Shown here: piece after piece, positions 6,960 through 10,648 of the stretch
Layout: the number at the start of each line of letters is the position of its first letter
Numbering within the stretch: the first letter of the stretch is position 1
Source of the DNA: Halorhodospira sp.
GTDB taxonomy: Bacteria; Pseudomonadota; Gammaproteobacteria; Nitrococcales; Halorhodospiraceae
Assembly (NCBI GenBank): GCA_007127935.1
Contig: SKYL01000305.1
Coordinates: 1-10,648, forward strand
DNA: 10,648 nt
Direction of reading: 5' to 3'
Program-made: the position numbers and the translations under genes
The notes under the pieces: generated by a model
Databases searched by the model: none
Told to the model about the DNA's origin: nothing
Seen by the model: only the letters and a program-made list of their open reading frames with translations

Positions 6960-7418
6960 TTAGTCCCCCATGCCGGTCATGAATTGACCGATGATCCGCT
7001 CCAAGACAACGGCGGACTGCGTGTTCTCGATTCGCCCCCCCGCCGCGAGTGGCTCATCCTCCCACCCGGCCTCCAGGCCGATGTACTGCTCACCCAACAG
7101 GCCCGCCGTGTAGATTGCCGCCCCGGTGTCCCGGGGGATGCGGTTGTAGCGTTGATCGATCTTCAACACCACCCGCGCCTGGTGTCGTTCCGAATCGAGT
7201 TGGATCGACTCCACCCGGCCAACCCGGACACCGGCCATGTTCACCGGTGCCTTCTCCCGCAGGCCGCCCACGTTGTCGAAGTAGGCGGTCACCTGGTAGC
7301 CCGGCGGCGGGCGCAGCTCGGTCAAACCGGCGATCTGCAGGGCCAACACCATCAACGCCGCGAGACCCGCGGCCACGAAGGCGCCCACCCAGATCTCGAT
7401 CATACGCTGGCTCGCCAT
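6960..7418 (-). CDS. mlaD: MCE-domain substrate-binding protein MlaD
   Basis: Inner-membrane anchored MCE protein, 152 aa. In E. coli six copies form a ring with a hydrophobic pore on the periplasmic side of MlaE. Seen: one N-terminal transmembrane helix at about 8-30 (IEIWVGAFVAAGLAALMVLAL); the MCE domain at about 38-117 with YFDNVGGLREKAPVNMAGVRVG; the pore loop YTAGLLGEQYIGLE, in which Leu107-Leu108 match the constriction leucines; and a C-terminal hydrophobic helix at about 134-148. It is shorter than E. coli MlaD (183 aa), mainly at the C-terminus, as in other non-enteric homologues. ATG7418 has a strong G-rich site (about 7424-7430). 16 nt separate it from mlaE. Confidence 0.95.
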   Translation of the reverse strand: MASQRMIEIWVGAFVAAGLAALMVLALQIAGLTELRPPPGYQVTAYFDNVGGLREKAPVNMAGVRVGRVESIQLDSERHQARVVLKIDQRYNRIPRDTGAAIYTAGLLGEQYIGLEAGWEDEPLAAGGRIENTQSAVVLERIIGQFMTGMGD

Positions 7419-7434
7419 TCTCTCCCCCTCTCCC

Positions 7435-8211
7435 TCAATCGAACATCAATGCGGTCAGCAGGAAGTCCAATCCCAGCACGGCCAGAGAGGCGTGCACCAC
7501 ACCCATGGTGGTGGCGCGGCTCACTCCCTGAGAAGTGGGCTCCGCCTCGTAGCCTTTATGCAGGGCGATCCATCCGGCCACGAAGCCGAAGACCACGCTC
7601 TTGATGAAGCCGTTCAAGATATCATCGCGCACCGAGACGGCGGACTGCATGTTGGACCAAAAAGCCCCGGCGTCGATTCCGATCATCCCCACCGCCACCA
7701 GGTAACCGCCCAACACACCCACGGCGCTGAAGACAACCGCCAACAGCGGGACCGAAATGAACGAGGCGATGAAACGCGGCGCCAGAATCCGCCGCTCCGG
7801 GTCCACCGCCATCATTTCCATGCTGGAGAGCTGCTCGGTGGCCTTCATCAGACCCACCTCGGCGGTCAGCGATGAACCGGCCCGCCCCGCGAAGAGCAGG
7901 GCGGTCACCACCGGCCCCAACTCGCGCACCAGGGAGAGGGCCACCAGCGTACCCACCGACTCGGCGGCGCCGAAATCCACCAAGGTGTAGTACCCCTGAA
8001 GGCCCAGCACCATGCCGACGAAGAGGGACGAGACGACGATGATCACCATGGAGAGCACGCCCACCGCGTAGACCTGCTCGATGATCAGCCGGGGCCGCCG
8101 CAACGCCGCCGGCACCGCCGCCAGGAGGCGTAACACCAGCACCACCGCCCGCCCCAACCCCTGCAGACCGAGCAGGGTCCGTTGCCCCAAGGCCGCCACA
8201 AGATCGGTCAC
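7435..8211 (-). CDS. mlaE: Phospholipid transport permease MlaE
   Basis: Permease subunit of MlaFEDB; a dimer holds the lipid path between the MlaF ATPases and the MlaD ring. 258 aa (E. coli 260). Seen: an amphipathic N-terminal part; hydrophobic segments at about 46-72, 85-108, 147-175, 201-217 and 240-256; and the highly conserved central stretch RELGPVVTALLFAGRAGSSL (Glu97, near-identical to E. coli) running on through TAEVGLMKATEQLSSMEMMA. The C-terminus ends AVLGLDFLLTALMF. Start: GTG8211 overlaps the mlaF stop (GTGA at 8211-8208) and has GGAGG at 8220-8216. The frame is open up to 8313, but the extra 34 residues are proline- and glycine-rich and unlike the family, so I reject the longer start. 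Confidence 0.96.
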   Translation of the reverse strand: MTDLVAALGQRTLLGLQGLGRAVVLVLRLLAAVPAALRRPRLIIEQVYAVGVLSMVIIVVSSLFVGMVLGLQGYYTLVDFGAAESVGTLVALSLVRELGPVVTALLFAGRAGSSLTAEVGLMKATEQLSSMEMMAVDPERRILAPRFIASFISVPLLAVVFSAVGVLGGYLVAVGMIGIDAGAFWSNMQSAVSVRDDILNGFIKSVVFGFVAGWIALHKGYEAEPTSQGVSRATTMGVVHASLAVLGLDFLLTALMFD

Positions 8212-9035
8212 CGCCCCTCCCCGCCATCGAAAAGATCCGCTTCCAGCGCCGGCGCAGGGTAGTGGAACGGCACCGGCCCGTCGGGCCGGGCGTCCAGAAA
8301 CTGGCGCACCCACTCCGAAGAGGAGTCCCGTAGTTCGTCCGGCGTGCCCTCGGCGATGACCCGCCCGTCGGCCAAGACATAGACGTAGTCGGCGATGGCC
8401 ATGGTCTCATGCACATCATGGGAGACCACGATAGAGGTCAGCCCCAACAGGTCGTTGAGCCGCCGGATCAGCGTGACCAGAACCCCCATGGTGATGGGAT
8501 CTTGTCCGGTGAACGGCTCGTCGTACATCACCAACACCGGATCGAGGGCGATGGCCCGGGCCAGCGCCACCCGGCGCGCCATCCCGCCGGAAAGCTCCGC
8601 CGGCATCAGATGGCGGGCGCCCCGCAACCCCACCGCCTGCAGCTTGAGCAGCACCAGATCGCGCACCAACGGCTCGGGTAGCCCGGTGTGTTCGCGGATC
8701 GGGAAAGCGACATTGTCGAAGACCGACAGGTCGGTGAAGAGCGCCCCGCTTTGGAAGAGCATCCCCATGCGCCGGCGCAACCGGTAGAGACCGGGGCGCG
8801 GCAAGGCGGCGACCTCCTGGCCCTCCACCCGGACCGAACCGGCATGGGGCCGCAACTGCCCGCCAATGAGGCGCAACAGGGTCGTCTTACCGCTGCCGCT
8901 GGGTCCCATAATGGCCGTCACCCTCCCCGCGGACACGTCGAGGTCGACCCCGTCGAAGATGGCCCGGTCGCCCCGCCGGAACACGAGTCCTCGGGCCTTC
9001 ACCAGGGGTTCCGTTGTGGATGAATCGGCGGGCAT
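8208..9035 (-). CDS. mlaF: ATP-binding protein MlaF of the phospholipid transporter
   Basis: ABC ATPase of MlaFEDB, 275 aa, cytoplasmic. Seen: Walker A GPSGSGKTT at 44-52 (Lys50); Q-loop Gln95 (GMLFQSGALF); signature LSGGM at 148-152; Walker B VLVMYDEPF at 167-175 with catalytic Glu173; and H-loop His206 (VVSHD). The tail FLDARPDGPVPFHYPAPALEADLF is the MlaF-specific C-terminal extension, which in E. coli reaches over to the neighbouring MlaF and the MlaB site. Start ATG9035 has AAGGAG at 9040-9045, four nt upstream; the frame stays open to a GTG at 9101 without a comparable site. First gene of the ten-gene minus-strand run and divergent from lptC. Confidence 0.96.
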   Translation of the reverse strand: MPADSSTTEPLVKARGLVFRRGDRAIFDGVDLDVSAGRVTAIMGPSGSGKTTLLRLIGGQLRPHAGSVRVEGQEVAALPRPGLYRLRRRMGMLFQSGALFTDLSVFDNVAFPIREHTGLPEPLVRDLVLLKLQAVGLRGARHLMPAELSGGMARRVALARAIALDPVLVMYDEPFTGQDPITMGVLVTLIRRLNDLLGLTSIVVSHDVHETMAIADYVYVLADGRVIAEGTPDELRDSSSEWVRQFLDARPDGPVPFHYPAPALEADLFDGGEGR

Positions 9036-9140
9036 GACACTCCTTCGAAAGGCCACCAAACAGCGTACAATACCGCGCATGTGAACCACGCGCACCCACA
9101 AATCACGATCACGGAACGGACCCTCTCGCCGCCAAGGCCC
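9036..9140. promoter_or_regulatory. Divergent control region between mlaF and lptC
   Basis: A 105-bp gap separates the two divergent operons and must hold, or border, both promoters. For lptC, TACAAT at 9066-9071 (five of six -10 bases) with TTCGAA at 9044-9049 and a 16-bp spacer is the best candidate; its -35 overlaps the mlaF ribosome site. For mlaF, TATTGT at 9072-9067 is a weak -10 on the other strand in nearly the same place, without a convincing -35. A short direct repeat ATCACG-ATCACG lies at 9102-9113. No clear operator or sigma-E site was found. Confidence 0.35.
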
Positions 9141-9716
9141 ATGACACGCAATGCCTACCGCCCCCCCTTTTTTCCTCTGGTCGCAACGGCGATCGCCATT
9201 GCCATACTGGGTCTATGGTTCAGCCGGGAGCCGGGTCCGCCGCCGTACCAGGATGAGCCGGCGGCTGAGCGCACAGATTACCTCTTGGAAAGATTTGCCA
9301 CCACCACTTACCGTGAGGACGGCACCCTGGAAGGAACCCTGTACGGCTCCCAGGCGCATCACTACCCGGAACGCGGCGACCTGGAGGTGGACACTCCCCT
9401 CATGGAGTGGACATCCGAGACCGGCGACCTTTGGCTCTCCTGGTCTCCAGCCGGCGTAGCCAGAGAGAACGACGGAACCCTTTTGCTTTTGGAAGACGTT
9501 GTCATCCAACGGCCAGCCACAGCAACACGCCCTCAACTGGTGATCGAAACCCGTGACCTTCTGGTCCATACGCGGAGCGGCACAGCCACTTCCGATGCTC
9601 CCAGCAAGGCCTACGAACCGAGGGGATGGGCCACCAGCGTCGGGTTGACTGTACACTTCGAAGACGACCGTCTCGAACTTCACAAAAATGCCCGGGGACG
9701 ATATGAGGCACCCTGA
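9141..9716 (+). CDS. lptC: LPS export protein LptC
   Basis: Bitopic inner-membrane protein that receives LPS from the LptB2FG extractor and passes it to LptA. 191 aa, the same length as E. coli LptC. Seen: a short basic N-terminus, one transmembrane helix at about 10-28 (PLVATAIAIAILGLWFS), then a periplasmic beta-rich LptC/OstA-like domain with the LERFATTTYREDGTLEGTLYGSQAHHYPE pattern typical of the family. Sequence is weakly conserved, so length, topology and position carry the call. ATG9141 is preferred over GTG9081, which would add 20 residues before the membrane helix and lacks a ribosome site; the site at ATG9141 (AAGG at 9134-9137) is itself weak. Its 3' end overlaps lptA by 14 nt. 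Confidence 0.9.
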   Translation: MTRNAYRPPFFPLVATAIAIAILGLWFSREPGPPPYQDEPAAERTDYLLERFATTTYREDGTLEGTLYGSQAHHYPERGDLEVDTPLMEWTSETGDLWLSWSPAGVARENDGTLLLLEDVVIQRPATATRPQLVIETRDLLVHTRSGTATSDAPSKAYEPRGWATSVGLTVHFEDDRLELHKNARGRYEAP

Positions 9717-10251
9717 CCGTTTTCCGACTCACCGCTGGGGGGTCATTGCCGCATGCGCCCTGCTGTCGACCGTGACGCCCTTCCCTGCCGGAGAAGCCGC
9801 GGAGCCCGGCACAGCCCCGGAGCCCCCGGTTGAAATCGAAGCCGATCAGGCAGATATGGACGCCGAAAGCGGCATCAGCGTCTATACCGGAGACGCCATC
9901 CTCACGCGCGGCGAGATGCGCATTACCGGCGATGTCATGGAAGTCTACACCGATCGGGACGGCGCCCTGGAACGTGTCTTTGTAAGGGGCCAACCCGCCA
10001 CTTACTATGACCATCCGGTAGATCAGCCGCGGCCGGTCCAAGGGCAAGCCGAGACCATGGAATACTTCACTTCGGGCCCGGAGCGGGTCATCCTCCGCGG
10101 CGCGGCGCATCTGTGGCAAGGCCAAGACGAAATCACCGGAGAATCCATCCACGCGGACTTGGAGCGGCAATGGGTGGAAGCTCGAAGCGGCGAAGGCCGC
10201 CGTGCACGCACCGTTATTTACCCCGGCCAACGTGAAGAAAGCTCCCAATGA
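9703..10251 (+). CDS. lptA: Periplasmic LPS transport bridge protein LptA
   Basis: OstA-domain protein whose beta-jellyroll units join LptC to LptD, forming the periplasmic LPS bridge. 182 aa (E. coli 185). Seen: a signal peptide with hydrophobic core WGVIAACALLSTVTPF and likely cleavage near GEA-AEP (about residue 31); the OstA start VEIEADQADMDAESGISVYTGDAILTRG; then repeated beta-strand pairs (MRITGDVMEVYT, VILRGAAHLWQGQDEITGESIHADL). ATG9703 has GGGGA at 9694-9698; ATG9688, in frame, has no ribosome site and would put five acidic or small residues before the signal. It overlaps lptC by 14 nt and lptB by 4 nt (ATGA at 10248). Confidence 0.94.
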   Translation: MRHPDRFPTHRWGVIAACALLSTVTPFPAGEAAEPGTAPEPPVEIEADQADMDAESGISVYTGDAILTRGEMRITGDVMEVYTDRDGALERVFVRGQPATYYDHPVDQPRPVQGQAETMEYFTSGPERVILRGAAHLWQGQDEITGESIHADLERQWVEARSGEGRRARTVIYPGQREESSQ

Positions 10252-10648
10252 CCACCCTCTCCGCCCATAACCTCGTCAAACGCTTCCGCGGACGCACGGT
10301 GGTGGATGGCGCCGAACTGGAGGTCCGGAACGGTGAGATCGTCGGCTTGCTGGGGCCCAACGGCGCCGGCAAGACCACCTGTTTTTACATGGTCGTCGGC
10401 CTGATCCCGGCGGACGAAGGCCAGATTCGCATTGATGACGAGGATATTACCCGGTTGCCGATGCACGGGCGCGCTCGCCGAGGTATCGGTTACCTCCCCC
10501 AGGAGGCCTCCGTCTTCCGCAAGCTCTCGGTGGCGGAGAACATCATGGCGATCCTGGAGTTGCGCAAGGACCTGGACCGGGCCGGGCGCCGCCGGCGCAT
10601 GGAACAACTGATGGAAGAGTTCGGCGTCTCCCACTTGGCCGACTCCCC
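10248..10648 (+). CDS. lptB: LPS export ABC ATPase LptB (3' part beyond window)
   Basis: Cytoplasmic ATPase of the LptB2FG LPS extractor. The first 133 residues are present; the window ends before the signature and Walker B motifs (family length about 240). Seen: Walker A GPNGAGKTT at 36-44 with Lys42, followed by CFYMVVGLIPADEG; Q-loop Gln85 in GIGYLPQEASVFRKLSVAENIM, which is highly characteristic of LptB; and the start of the helical subdomain (AILELRKDLDRAGRRRRMEQL). ATG10248 overlaps the lptA stop (ATGA), suggesting coupling. The gene is cut by the window edge, not broken. Confidence 0.96.
   Translation, partial: MTTLSAHNLVKRFRGRTVVDGAELEVRNGEIVGLLGPNGAGKTTCFYMVVGLIPADEGQIRIDDEDITRLPMHGRARRGIGYLPQEASVFRKLSVAENIMAILELRKDLDRAGRRRRMEQLMEEFGVSHLADS

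Noticed and set aside
6366..7604. Long plus-strand open frame of 412 codons across mlaC, mlaD and part of mlaE
   Set aside because: It spans several well-supported minus-strand genes, and the predicted product resembles no family and changes character between them.
8212..8313. Upstream extension of mlaE by 34 codons
   Set aside because: It would overlap the MlaF C-terminal extension deeply and adds a Pro/Gly-rich segment not found in MlaE. GTG8211 has a strong ribosome site and the expected length.
9036..9101. Upstream extension of mlaF to GTG9101
   Set aside because: No ribosome site. ATG9035 has AAGGAG at good spacing and gives the family's usual N-terminus.
9113..9140. Sigma-E type promoter (GGAAC at 9113-9117) for the lpt genes
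   Set aside because: No suitable -10 follows, and a start at the right distance would fall inside lptC.

Overview
The window is high-GC bacterial DNA from a gammaproteobacterium. The gene order algW/degS-type protease, hisC, hisD, hisG, murA, ibaG, mlaB, mlaC, mlaD, mlaE, mlaF, then divergent lptC, lptA, lptB is the conserved cell-envelope neighbourhood I know from Pseudomonas and relatives. The short form of HisG and a 388-residue AlgW-like protease fit a Pseudomonas-like or Ectothiorhodospiraceae-like lineage better than an enteric one. I cannot name the species. All genes look intact except lptB, which is cut by the right edge.

Layout. (1) 1-104: a short leader. (2) 105-1271, plus strand: a membrane-anchored trypsin/PDZ protease of the DegS/AlgW type. 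(3) 1272-1394: a convergent junction holding one palindromic dispersed-type repeat, a truncated second copy, and three and a half 16-bp tandem repeats that run into the hisC stop codon. (4) 1395-9035, minus strand: ten tightly packed genes, transcribed mlaF-mlaE-mlaD-mlaC-mlaB-ibaG-murA-hisG-hisD-hisC, with 4-nt stop/start overlaps at mlaF/mlaE, mlaC/mlaB and hisD/hisC. A perfect -10 hexamer and a GC stem-loop between mlaB and ibaG suggest a second promoter for the ibaG-murA-hisGDC half. (5) 9036-9140: a 105-bp divergent control region. (6) 9141-10648, plus strand: lptC-lptA-lptB, overlapping one another.

How the genes work together. The Mla proteins (inner-membrane MlaFEDB complex plus periplasmic MlaC) keep phospholipids out of the outer leaflet of the outer membrane. 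The Lpt proteins deliver LPS to that same leaflet. MurA starts peptidoglycan synthesis. The AlgW-type protease senses misfolded outer-membrane proteins and triggers the sigma-E type response. HisG, HisD and HisC are three histidine-biosynthesis enzymes carried at the end of the envelope operon. HisG lacks the C-terminal regulatory domain, so a HisZ partner is expected elsewhere. The kdsD and kdsC genes that separate mla from lpt in E. coli and Pseudomonas are absent here.

This is mainly a conserved housekeeping region. I see no mobile element, CRISPR array, defence system or evidently new gene system. The most unusual sequence is the repeat cluster at the algW/hisC junction.
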